Shown piece after piece: positions 37,454 to 49,260 of a stretch of DNA of 64,000 bases. The stretch lies in the NCBI GenBank assembly GCA_013350335.1, contig CM023541.1, positions 34,650,739 through 34,714,738 of the forward strand, read 5' to 3'. The notes under the pieces were generated by a model. The model ran no database searches and was not told the origin of the DNA. It saw only the letters and a list, made by a program, of their open reading frames with translations. How positions within the stretch are numbered: the first letter of the stretch is position 1; each line of letters begins with the position of its first letter. This DNA is from Chimonanthus salicifolius. Taxonomy: Eukaryota > Streptophyta > Magnoliopsida > Laurales > Calycanthaceae. The position numbers and the translations under genes were made by a program.

Positions 37454-38028
37454 AACGGTGAATGATGGGACAACTTTATCAAGCTCTAGTTCATTGGACC
37501 AGTCCAGTTCTCAGCTGAACATCCTCTCATGCTTGTGTTATGGAGAGAACGGAACTAAAAACAACTACAAACCACTTCTTAATGGGGAAGGTTGGCATGG
37601 GTGTCAATACGCACTCCTCGTGAAGTACGATTTTGAGTTCTAGGTCACTTTTCATGGGGTTATTTCCCATCGACTTAGTGACTTACCCAGTATATGTGCA
37701 TTGGGAGGTTTACACCTACTCGTAAGATTAGTATCAGCTCCAATGTGAGATGAGAATACCCATGTTACAAAAAAAAAAAAAAGACAATAAAATCAAATTC
37801 CTAGAAATGAAATGAACATAAAAAGTGTGATATTGATGAAAGTTAGGGTCAGTTTTAAGGCCTACCTAGGTCTTTAACATACGAAAATGGAGATCTAGAA
37901 CTAAGCTCCAATTATGAATGTTGGACTGAACCCAAACTCGTAGAAATCAAGACGTTCCTTAGATCTTCTAAAACAAATCTCACTGGAAAATCAACCCAAG
38001 GGTTCGAACACCAGACCTCCTGCAGAAA
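37454..38028. other. Spacer, unclassified repeat
   Basis: This segment joins the copia relic to the gypsy relic and recurs almost unchanged at 60679-61248. A GC-richer block at about 37590-37740 may be an old SINE-like repeat. No gene is seen. Confidence 0.5.
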
Positions 38029-38290
38029 ATGGGGAAACTAAATACTCGGGCACTAGTGGCCCAGAGGGGTGATCCGCAACATAATGCAAGGGGTGGACGC
38101 CCAATGACTCAAGGACATATAAATGCTACTATTCCACCGGATGATGAGACTCAGGCACCAACCGTTATGCAAGGTATGCTTTTATTATTCGGTATATGGT
38201 CTAGAGTACTATTTGATTCTGGAGCTTCTCATTCCTTTATATCCACATGTTTGTGAGTCAGATAGAGTTATGTACGGATAAGCTAGAAGA
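38029..38290 (+). pseudogene. Ty3/gypsy aspartic protease relic
   Basis: The + strand reads VMQGMLLLFGIWSRVLFDSG followed by ASHSFIST, the retropepsin active-site motif D-S-G-A-S of Ty3/gypsy Gag-Pol, preceded by a linker (GRPMTQGHINATIPPDDE). The frame then breaks at TGA. No reverse transcriptase or integrase follows. A copy at 61249-61536 has lost the active-site Asp and Ser (VFGASHSFI). Confidence 0.85.
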
Positions 38291-38805
38291 ACCATTATTT
38301 ATCAAAACCAAATAAATTGATGTGTACATTACAAGGTTCGCCCATACCCTAAATTTATAGGATTTTAAGGCTTAAAAGAAAATAGAAAAATTCCTTCTTA
38401 GGTTTGGTGAATTTGGATGGTATTAATCCTAGTGTTTGGTAATTACAAAAATTAGTAAAAGTAACTTTTTCCATCACTCTCTAACACTTGATTACGAATT
38501 TGTTGGAATGTGAAATAATATGGTATCCTCCTCAATTTAAGAAAGACCTTATGATTTTATTTATTGAGAAAATTAAATAAAAATAAAGCAAGTGAATAGA
38601 AATAAAAGAGGAAAGTAAAAAAAGATAACTTTGGTAACTGGTAATTAATAAAACCTAAATACGTCTTAATAGATTTTAACGAAATTAAAAATAAAGTTTG
38701 TTCTAGAGGTTTGTTTATTATCTTCATTTTGATTATGTTGTTGCATTCCTACCCCTGTTTTTTTTTAACCTTCTTAAATATTCTAGCTGCCTGGTTTGAT
38801 ATTGA
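38291..38805. other. Spacer between gypsy relic and LTR-like segment
   Basis: This is AT-rich DNA, perhaps decayed gypsy internal sequence, repeated at 61537-62025. No recognisable domain is present. Confidence 0.5.
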
Positions 38806-39121
38806 TGTAGGACATGGACCCGTGTGGACCCAATTTATTTTTTTTATTTTTATTATCTTTCACTTTCTTAATTAGATTATGTTTCCCATTTTAGTTAGTT
38901 TCCTAATGTATTTATATTTTCTAATTAGTTTAGGATTATGTTTCCTTCTTTAATGGTAGTTTTTTAATATAAAATCATGTAATGGGTTGAGAGAAACAAC
39001 TCAGGACAATACAATGGAATAAAATCATTATATTTTTATCTTCTATGTCCCTCCTTTTTCTTCTCTCCCACCATGGATGTGGGATACTTCTCTCCTCGAC
39101 TCGTTGTAGTCGAGGCCTACT
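38806..39121 (+). mobile_element. Probable gypsy LTR remnant
   Basis: The segment starts TGTAGGACATGG and ends near GAGGCCTACTA, giving an inverted TGTAGG/CCTAC pair. It contains AATATAAAATCATG and then a polyadenylation-like GGAATAAAATC. Duplicated NMO flank begins directly after it. The counterpart at about 62025-62300 lacks the right end. No target duplication could be confirmed. Confidence 0.5.
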
Positions 39122-40440
39122 ATTTAATGATATAAATATTTATTCAATTATCCAAATTCACTACTTAAAAATAAAAAATTTAGACGACCTCTTAGTGTCC
39201 AACTTTAGATAAATGAAAGTTAGATTGATATTGATAAGGATGACTATAGAGTAGGGAGACAATCTAAGTAATAAATTCTAAAGAGACATATCAATAAATA
39301 GATTGTGGGTCTTATATATTTAAGTTCATTTGAAAAATGGTAATATAGATATGAAGTACGTAAAGTTTCACTATCAAATGATGATCCAAGCCATATAATT
39401 TTGACCTTTAAATTTTGATAACTATAGGTAATTGATTTTTAAAAGTTTAAAATCAAAGAATAAAATGATCAAATAGAAGTAAAACTTCATAAACAAACTA
39501 CTTATATGGTTCTCTTTATATCACAATCAACTATGTAGACTTTAAAATCCATTTAATGACATACCCGGTTAGTGTATCTTGTAGAGAAAGTCTCGATAGA
39601 ATCTTTTAATTATAAAAGTGACAGAGAATAGAATTTCAAATAAACTTCATTTGAGTTATCTGGGCAATCAATTTTGAATCAAATTTAAATTTTTAATTTT
39701 GAACTATGTTTTTAAGAGAAGCTATGCAGGAATTTGATTAGAACTAAGAGGATAGATAATAAAATTTCGAATTATAGGAAATATCTGAAGTCCACATGAA
39801 ACCGTCTCTGCTATTGAATAAATATCAGTTACGCACTGACATGAATTAGTAGCTCATAGACACTTAGTCTTCTAAACTATAGTTCAAAATATAAAAATAA
39901 GGGGGTTTGTATTATATCGTGGCTTATAATATTTTAAGTAATTTTATATTTATTAAATTAGAAATTTTATTTTATTTATTATTAATGTAAGAATCTTTAA
40001 GAATAGCTTTCTTAGGGTTGAGTTCAACATATGAGGATAAATTCAATTGAAATATATTTTTGGATGTTGTTTTTTATTGAATATCAAGTCTATTAAAGTT
40101 GAAACATTATAATTTTTAATGTTTTAAAGTTCAACAATCAAAGTGAATTAGTTAAAATCAATTTAGAATATATTGAAATTGAATAAAAATACTATTAATA
40201 TCCGCATTAGGGTCCTACACCTTCACGGTTTTGCATTGGGCTCAAATTTCACACTTAAGCACAAAACTCATTCTCTTAGAAGGGAGGAGAAGTTAGGCTT
40301 ATATACTCATCTCCACTTCTTGTCCTAGACAATGTGGGACTTTTTGTGCACTCTCTCTCTCTCAGAATTCTCTGATAGCCGAACTCTCACACAAGCACCA
40401 TCCCATCCCCTGTGCATACCATTACACTCTCTCCCTTGTA
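39122..40440. other. Upstream flank of NMO4, no gene
   Basis: This is homologous to about 600-1700 upstream of NMO1 and to 62300-63200. It shows the SINE-free site near 40042. No gene is supported. Confidence 0.7.
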
Positions 40441-40544
40441 CCACCTAATACTATGCCTGTTCTCTCTCTCTACCCAGTACCACCTATATAACACTAAACT
40501 ATATAAAACTAACACTATAGGGATACAGGAAACGTCGAGCTGGT
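40441..40544 (+). promoter_or_regulatory. NMO4 original promoter, B type
   Basis: A CT-rich tract and the two TATA boxes of the B type (CCTATATAACAC and ACTATATAAAAC) precede the solo LTR. The ACGT boxes of the A-type promoter are absent. Confidence 0.5.
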
Positions 40545-41168
40545 TGTTGGGATGTGGGTAGAATACTTAAAGTGGGCCCATGGTAATCTTGTTAAATACT
40601 TATGCGAACTGCTAAGAAGTGCCGTGTAATGCAACTAAAACAAGTTGATTAATATGTAATTCCTAAATTCAAGGAATAGCAACTACTAACTGTTTGCTGG
40701 GTTCTTCTATATATATACATAGAGTTCGAGAGAAGGACTGAACAGAGAGAAAAAAACATCCGTGTGTAGTTTCAAGAACAGAGACACGAACTGAGAGAGC
40801 GATCAGATCAGTGGGTTTCTTGATCTTGATAGGCGACGAGAGAGGAGAAAGGGATCAGCAAGAGAGAACCCAGAGAAAGTCAGGCTCAGATCCCTCTGCG
40901 TGTCAGCTGTATAACAGAGAACCAACGTGCAGCAATACAAAGTGTGAGAAGCGAACAAGGTGATCTGCATACAGCCAGACTTGCAGGGAGCTGCGTGCTT
41001 GTGTAGTACAGTACGTTAAATAGTACTGTGTGAGTGAACACCAGGCTACAAGCTCCGTAGACGTAAGTTGGGTTGGCCGAACGACGTAATATCGGTGTAT
41101 TGCTTGGTGCTTGATTTTATTATGTTAATTGATTATTATTGTTTATTCCGCATTAATTATTCCTAATA
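40545..41168 (+). mobile_element. Solo LTR in the 5' leader of NMO4 (family L1), 624 bp
   Basis: This is the same insertion as 10417-11040, with the target duplication CTGGT at 40540-40544 and 41169-41173. It differs by a handful of substitutions; the last bases read TCCTAATA instead of TCCTAACA. The internal TATA box and the GTAAGT donor are kept. Confidence 0.92.
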
Positions 41169-41734
41169 CTGGTGTGGTGAGTTAGAAACGAGAAGCAGAA
41201 GCAAGAATAATGAAGGTTGGAGGGATACTGGGATTCGAGCATGGCATCGTGTTGGCACCCATGGGACCCGACGTCTCAGGCCCAGAGCTAGTGGCTGCTG
41301 TGGCCAACGCTGGTGGGATAGAACTCCTTGCCAGCCCCGTCGTATGTTTTATTCTTACTATTTCTCTTCTCTTCACTTCTTCTTCTGGAATTTGAATTTC
41401 CAATTGGATTTCAAATGGGGTGATGCCCAATTTGATTTGTTGCAGAACAACTACGATGCAACTGTCAGGGCAATAAAGGAGACGAAGAAACTGACGGATA
41501 AACCATTTGGAGCAGGAATTCTTTTGGAATTCGACAACACAGAGACCATAAGGGCTATTTATGATGAGAAACTGGCCTGTTTGCAAGTATTTTGGGGTGA
41601 CTTCCCTAAGAACAAGGTTGATGAAGCTCACAAACAAGGCATCAAAGTCATCCATCAGGTATCCTCTCTCTTTCACTCTCCACCTCTCCAAGGAATTTCA
41701 ATCCTTCTTCAAGTGGACTAACTGTTAAAAAAAG

Positions 41735-44484
41735 CCTAAATATTTTTCTCTGTATGCTGGCAGCAACCGATCTCTCACAGATCTGTATACGCCTCTCTTC
41801 CAAGCCCTGCAACTTCTGGGCTTTATCTTCCCTTCTCTGCACAGCCCTCTCTGCTTACAGAGACTGCGACGTGTTCTCCCCTCTGGCTAACCTTCTATTT
41901 CAGTCCCACTGTGATTTGGAATCTTCCACCTGGGTGTCCTGTGTACTGATCTGCACTTATCTCATAGAAAGAAACCCATGCACCTTCCTCAACACTAAAT
42001 CCTAATGGGATTAGGATTCATCACTAACGCACCTTGGCTGCTTACTGTTTTTGTCCAGCCCAAACAGTGCACTGTCTCAGCCAATTTTAATTGCGAAATG
42101 TTTCCTCACTATGCAAAGAGTCTCTAGTTGAAATTGGAGTCTTCCATCGTGACTCACAAACCCAGTTGAATAAGTACTCTGAATTTGTAAAACATGGAGT
42201 CAACATGCATGTGCTGGTGTAGAAACATATATCACAAGAAATCATAAACACTGGAACACAAGAGAATTTCGTGGAAAACCCCTTAGAGAAAAACCACGGA
42301 GAAAGAGAGTGATTTTATTATTGTGTTGTATCAAGTAATTACAGCATATATGTATTTATAAGAGAACAAAGAAGAGTCATAATTGAATTAGGAAACTCAT
42401 TCCCATACAAACTTTCTCTTTTATTCAACATTCCCCCTCAAGTTTGTGCAAAGATATCAATGGTGTCCAACTTGGATAATATTTCTTGAAATTTGGCAGC
42501 AGGAAGGCTTTTTGTGAAGATATCTGCTAATTGTTGATCACTGTGAACAAATGAAGTACAAATAACACCAGGGTGCAAGTTATTTCGAAGAAAGTGATAA
42601 TCCACTTCAATGTATTTAGTTCGCTAATGACATATTAGATTGGAAGCAATGTGAATTGCAACCTGATTATCACAAAACATTTGTGTTGGTTGATTATAAC
42701 CAAAACCTAAATCCTTCAACAAAGCTCGAAGCCAAATAACTTCACTAGTTGTTGAAGCCATAGCACAGTACTCTGCCTTTGCACTTGACTGTGCAACAAC
42801 TTTCTCTTTCTTACTCCTCCATATTACCAAGTTACCTCCAACAAAGGTACAATAACCTGCAGTGAATCTTCAGTCCACTGGGCACCCTGTCGAATCAGCA
42901 TCAGTGTAGGCGGCAATTGAACAATGTACATTCATGCAATTTGAGATACCTTTCTTAGGTGAACCTTTCAAATATTGAAAAATTATATTGACTGCATTCA
43001 TGTGAGTAACTGTTGGTGCATACGTACACATGCTGACTAGACTGGCCGAGTAATGGTTAGATAAATCAATCTACCAACCAATCTTTGAAACTGACCAATA
43101 TCAAATGATACTTCACCACCATCACTAAGCTTACCACCATTGTCAATTAGAGTATCTAATGGTTTAACTCCCAACTTTCTAATATCCTGTAATAAGTCCA
43201 ACTCATACTTCCGATGATTAAGAAATATGCCATTTTTTTAGTATGCAACTTCTAATCCAAGAAAATATTTTAACACGCCCGGGTCTTTGATGGAAAATTT
43301 CTCGTTCAACAGAGACTTAAGCCTTGAAATTTCATTTTGATCATCACCAATAATCACAATATAATCAACATAAACTAAAACAATAGTTGTTCCAGGCACA
43401 CCTTTCTTGACAAACAATGAAGAATCTGCTACACTCCTTTTAAGCCTGTTACTCATGAAAACAGAACTAAGCTTATCATACGAAGCACGAGGAGGACTGC
43501 TTACGCCCATATGTTGCCATTTTTACACAAAGCCAACTTTAGATTCTTGCGGATGACCTGGTGGGACACTCACATAAACCTTCTTTTCTAACTCACCATG
43601 TAGGAACACATTTTTAATATCCATCTGAGATAACTACCAATCCTGATTTACTGGTGAAGAGAGAAGAACTCGGAAAGTTTTCATCTTTTCAACTAGTGCG
43701 AATGTCTCTTTATAATCCTTTCTATAAGTTTGTGTAAATCCTCTGGCAACAAGTCTCGCATTGTGTTGCTCCATAATTCCATCACTCTTATATTTTATTT
43801 TCTATATCCAATGACACCCAACAGTTTTTTTTCCTAGAGGCAATTTAACAATATCCTAAGTTATATTATTATCAAGTGCTTGCAATTCTTCTTTCATGGC
43901 ATTTTTCTAAATACAAATGGAGTTCGTTTCTTGAAAAGTCTTTGGCTCTTATTCACTAGACACTGCACTCAAGAAGGCCAAATGAGACTGAGTAACATTA
44001 TCATATGTCAGACAAGCCTCAATTGGATAGGATACATCATGGTAAGTGAGAAAATCTTTCATTCTTTATGGAGGACTAGTCTTTCTACTCGATCTCTGCA
44101 GTGGAAGAGGAGGTGTTGGTATTTAAGTTGTTGTAGACATTGGTTGACTTTCTAGAGAGATAATCTTAGTAGAAATGCAGGTATTTCAATTGCTAGAGAT
44201 ATTGGTTGACTATTTGGTGATATAATATCAGTATTGCGGCTAACAGAGACATCATCAGTTATAGTATGAAGAGGTATCAAATTAGATAAGTTCTCCCCCT
44301 GGGACCGATTCCCAGAATCACCTTGTGCTTAAGGATAAGAGTTAGATTCAATAAAACGTACATCACGGGAGATAAGATTCTTATGAGATGTCGAGTCATA
44401 ACAAATGTACCTTTTTTAGAGGAAGAATATCCAAAAAACACACACCTGATAGATTGAGCATCGAACTTGTCACAATGAACAAAA
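41735..44484 (-). mobile_element. Truncated Ty1/copia element in intron 2 of NMO4
   Basis: On the minus strand: integrase C-terminal relic (44277-44540: FDAQSIRCVFFGYSSSKKGT), reverse transcriptase pieces (about 43200-43640: QMDIKNVFLHGELEKKVYV and the catalytic box as YVDY), RNase H (42624-42830 and on to 42440), polypurine tract and LTR (42210-42430). The 5' end is missing. This is the fuller version of the element in NMO2. The catalytic YVDD is mutated to YVDY and there are frameshifts. The 470 bases at 41735-42209 are shared with NMO2 and unidentified. Confidence 0.87.
43238..43640 (-). pseudogene. Ty1/copia reverse transcriptase relic
   Basis: The minus strand shows QMDIKNVFLHGELEKKVYV, then SVADSSLFVKKGVPGTTIVL, VYVDYIVIIGDD and FSIKDPGVLKYFLGLEVAY, the palm region of copia reverse transcriptase. 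The second catalytic Asp of YVDD is Tyr here, and a frame break lies near 43510. Confidence 0.9.
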
Positions 44485-45150
44485 AGTTCAAGAATATGAG
44501 AAAACATTTCTAGTAATTTTATTAACTTAAAAAACAACAAATAAACTTTATTTGTTTAGGCTCTTTCTCCAAAATTTATTTTGCTAGGTTATGCGTCCCT
44601 GTCAGGTGATTTCATTATGATCCCCTATACACATTTTGAGTCTTCGAGCATTAAGCTTGAATTAGTGTGGTCCACTTATTGATAATCGTCTTCATCATCA
44701 ATGTCTTTTTCTTTTCTACTTTTAATCTTCAGGTGGGAACTGTTGAAGCAGCTGAAAAGGCAGTTGCAGTAGGGGTTGATTGCATCATTGCTCAAGGGGT
44801 AGAGGCTGGAGGTCACATTGTCGGAACTGTCAGTTGTTCTTTCTTTCTCTCACTTTTTTGAGTTCTAATTGATTGGAAGAGTTAGTATGGAGGGTAAAAC
44901 CTATAAAGAACATGATGAATTTCTTGTGAGGCAAACCTCACTACCTTGGAGTGGATGGGGGTAAACCAGAAATGATATTATTTTTCACTCCCTCAAAATT
45001 TTAAGGTTTGTGATGGACATTCTGTGAGTTCACCACTAGGTGTTGCCATGGCTTGAAAATCTAAAAATAGAAATCCAACTCAAAGCCAATCAAATTGAGT
45101 ATATTAGTTAGTTTTCACTTCTCTTACAAAATAAAAGTTGTTGATTTTCT

Positions 45151-45276
45151 CATAGTCTCCCCTTTGATCGGATAGAAAGATCTGAGATCAGCTTAACCTT
45201 ATATAAGATGGGTTTACAAGAGAACTTAGGCCTAATGGACCCAACTTAATATTGGTCTTTTGAGCCAAACTCAACA
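45151..45276 (+). mobile_element. Remnant of the 292-bp LTR insertion in intron 3 of NMO4
   Basis: The right part of the insertion at 14016-14307 survives here and ends in ACTCAACA followed by GAAAG. A deletion removed its left part together with adjacent intron. Confidence 0.75.
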
Positions 45277-45449
45277 GAAAGACACGGTTGATGGTGGAGT
45301 GATTAAGTGTATGATTTATTGTTTTTATGAGAGGGTTAAATAGAGAATTAGAACTCGAAAAACTGACCTTAGATGAATTTGATCTTTGGCAATGATTTTG
45401 ATGGCCTTCTACTTCTTTTTAAATTTTGATATGATCTTTGTATAGAATG

Positions 45450-47148
45450 TGTTTTGCAAATTTTAAATTTATAATTACTCGTAAGCGCACAAATTGAATT
45501 GGAGTATAGAGATATGCAAATGTGAGGTCGAACCCACAGGGAATTGATTTAGAATGAACGGGAAAACAAATTAAAACACCTAATATTTTAACCTTAACCT
45601 AGTTAACAATTTTTATGGAGGATGGTTGAATTAAACATGTAAAATTAATAAAACAACTAAAATAGAGATTGAATAAAGTGAGAAAAATTACTAAGGTATC
45701 GGATTCCACCACCATTAAATCCATAATCTTCTAATTATTTATTTATTAATTCCCAATTTTTAGAGATTTAAACATTTAAGTTCATTAATATGATGTTCAA
45801 AGATTGATTTTCCTTTGCTTAAAAATGTAAATTCTAAGTATTCAATGTATCCAATCTTAACTCAAAAGACAATGGATCAAAGGGATTAATCTAAACATCC
45901 AATGTATTTAAATTAAAATAAAAGAAAACAATGAATCAAAGGGTTTTACTTTTAAATTAATTTAAACGCCAAGCAATGATGAATCAAATATTAATATTAA
46001 CTACCACAAATACATGATATTAGTGGTGAAAATAATTAACATCTAATTAATCTAATGAAGCACAAATCATAAATAATTGAACACACATATTTAGAAATTA
46101 AATAAACAAATAAAAGAACATTATTTCATTGATGGGGTTTCATCCTCAACCTTAGTACAACAAATTAGTCAGACATCATAAAAGAATTAAAGAAAAGAGA
46201 TGGATAAAATAAAACCCCAGCCATCGTTGGAGATCCCGAGCTTCTGCCACAATCCTTCTCTGCTCTCAGCTGAGCCTTCTTGTCGTGCCCAGTTCCAGGT
46301 TCGATTCTGCTGTGAAAGGGGCTCTCAATTTAAAGAGGTTTGGAGATGTAAAATTAAGCAAGTGCAAGTGGGATCCACTTCCAATTCCAGCCTCTTTGCT
46401 GGCCGACTTTCACTTCTCCAGGGCAGTTTCTTTTTTTCTTCTTTTCTGGCTCATTCATTCAGCCAACACCTCCTTTCTATTCCTTTATTTTCTATTTTTA
46501 TTCTCTTCCTATTCTTTCTCCGTCTCTCCTTCTATTCTTATCTCTTTTCTTACTCAATCTTCTCTTGCCTTTTCCATTATGCTGCAATGTCATGTTTTGC
46601 TCAACGATGAATGTTCTAAGGAACTGAAATTCCATTCAGTTTAGGGAGGCTGGCTGCCAGTTGCTTCTCATGAAAAACTCTGTTGCTTGCTTTGATTTTT
46701 TTTATTGCTTTCTTGCCTCTGTCAGCACATCTCCAGCTCTGTTCTTCAGATTCAGGTAATACATTGTTCACAACTCCTCTGCCTCATCTCCTTCAAGGTC
46801 CTGAATATATCTTCACTAACAAGGGCAAGATGTTGCAATCCGGGCCCTTCATTGTGCTCTAGATGTGTTTGTATCTAACTCTTCCTCTTCGTACCTTCTG
46901 GTTTGATCACCAATGTTCTGATGTCTAGATTGCTCTAAATCAAACATTCCACCAAATCAGGTCGTCTTCGGGTTTAGAAAATAATTCGACCTAAAAATAC
47001 ATAAAACACATTAATTAGATAAAATGAGATATAAACACTAATATTTTTAAATATATAATATATTACAATAATAATACATAATAAACAAAATGAAGAACTA
47101 ACTAATCCAATATTTAAGTGTGAAATTATCATTTTTCTGTGCTTATCA
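45450..47148 (+). mobile_element. LTR-like element (family L2) with HPPD fragment, intron 3 of NMO4
   Basis: This is the sister of 14481-16376, with the same target duplication GAATG (45445-45449 and 47149-47153). It is shorter (1,699 bp) through internal deletions. It keeps a damaged HPPD fragment at about 46717-46915 on the minus strand, with a 31-base deletion that breaks the frame. Confidence 0.82.
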
Positions 47149-47585
47149 GAATGTTGATCCAGCTCATTGCTCTGCCACTCATAGCCATCTGATCTTTGAC
47201 TTTCTTCTGTACCATATATTTTTATCTTTTTATTTACCCTCCAATAGGTCCTTGATTAGAGGGTCGTGGTATTTCAATCTATGATTGCTTTTGGATCTCT
47301 GCCACCCACTATGATGGTTACCAAATCAATGGGCTTAACCATCATGCTTTGGACACTAAATTATCCAAACCAGTATTGACACATTGTCCTTATTATTTTA
47401 AGTTGGTTTCGAATTTTTACTTTTTCAATTAACCTTTTTAGAAGTAATCTTCACTGCCATTCGTCTGTAAATGTCCATGTGGTTGCCTTTACTAATTAAT
47501 CATCGGTTCTCCATGTTCTATAGGTTCCTTTAATGACATTGCTACCTAGAATTGTGGACATTGTTGGTGATAGAAATATTCCAGT

Positions 47586-49260
47586 TGTTGTGCAAATTTT
47601 AAATTTATAACTCGCAAGCGCACGAACTATTTAGATAGTATAGCGATTAAGTGCGAGGTCGAACCCATCAGAACTTAGGAAAATATATCCATGAAAATAC
47701 ACCATTGAATTACATATTTTAAGAACTTTGAGAAATATGGAGAAAAATCATAAATATGGAATAGTTTATCTAATCTTTGAGTTTTAATCTTAATTTAGAA
47801 ACATTCTAGATTTAAACATATAATCTAACAATTTAACTAATTTTAATTAAGATGGTAGCATTAATATAAAAATATAAACAATCTCAATCTAATTTAGAAT
47901 ACAAAACTAAGATGCAATTAAATTATTTCCAACCTAGTTCCACAATTTTCAAGAATTTGTATTTATAAACAAAAGAAAACATAAATAACATCTAAATTAC
48001 CTATATACATATTTACAATGGAACTGGATCAAAGAATCAAGGAGGCATTATCATCCAAATTTTAATAATAAAATAACGGCCTAGAACATGGAGCTCACGT
48101 AAAATTTCAATCTTATTCAAGTCTTTCATCAAATTAGTTCCCTAATTAATCTGAACCTTAGATCTAGATTAATCATGCAATTCTCCGATCTAAATATTTC
48201 ATGTCCCAAAGAACCTTAGACCTAAAATAGTAATGTTAATCAAAGATCTAACTATTTCATATGTCCAAATTAACTACCAAGGGAGGAGTCAAGAACTAAA
48301 ATGATTCAAACCATCATAATAAAAATCAAAATTTGGAAAACCATAATTCTAATAATCTCACCTTCTTTTATTAATTAAAACATGGAATTAAAAATTACAA
48401 ATCAATGAAATTTTGGAACAAAAACATAAGAAAAATATAATGGAAATCAAAATCCACCAACCTTAGAACCCAATGTGGATTGAAAATCCCACAGTCTTTC
48501 TCCTCCTCTTCTTCCTCTCATCTCATTTTCTTCAATGTCCAAGTTCAATTTTCTCAATGGGAGAGGGCTAGTATTTATAGATGAAAGGAGGTGGAATGAA
48601 TGGATTGGATTCAAAGATTTAAATAAAGCAAGGGACACATGGAGGACGGATTTGATTTGTGTTAAATATGGAATGACTTAAAAGAAGTAAGGAGCTAAAT
48701 TTGTATAAGGAAAGTGGGTGCAAAATCCCCTTTTTTACACATGCACCATATTACAGCTCAGTTTTCACCCTTTTAACTTCTGAATCAGGAAAAGTCGTAA
48801 ACTACAAAGTTGTATTCCTTGAAGTCTTCTTTCCAACGCAAAAAGAATCAAAGCAATTGGACATCGAAGTAGAAATTTATGACCAAAATACTGAACGTGT
48901 GTCAAACCTTCCTTATTTTTCTTCCTTTCTTATTTTCTTTCTCTTTCCTTAATCCACTTGCCAAATTCGAAAATCCTCTTATATTAGCTTGTAAATTTCG
49001 AATTTCCTCTTGAGATAATGGAAATAGTATTCACACATGTGGATTTCTTCATGGGCTTTTCTTAATGGGCTTAATGATTGGGCTTGAGGTCCAAAATAAC
49101 TCATAATGGGCCCAGACTTTATATTTAAGCATTTTTCCTGTCAACATCACTTTTAAACCTGCAAAACACAAAATTATACTAATTAGATAAAATTAAATAA
49201 AATGAGATACTAACAATAATAAATTTAAGAATAAAATATGTATTTATTTTGCACTCATCA
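47586..49260 (+). mobile_element. Solo LTR inside exon 4 of NMO4, 1,675 bp
   Basis: TGTTGTGCAAAT...TTTGCACTCATCA is flanked by CCAGT (47581-47585 and 49261-49265), which is exon sequence. Removing it and one target copy restores exon 4 exactly as in NMO2. It is a close relative of 23462-25237. It lies in the same orientation as the gene and carries a TATA-like TATTTATAGATGAAAGG near 48571. Confidence 0.95.

Noticed and set aside
48701..48952. 83-codon open frame inside the LTR of NMO4 (also 24742-24930)
   Set aside because: It is part of two related LTRs, repeated only with the element, with no match to a known protein domain.
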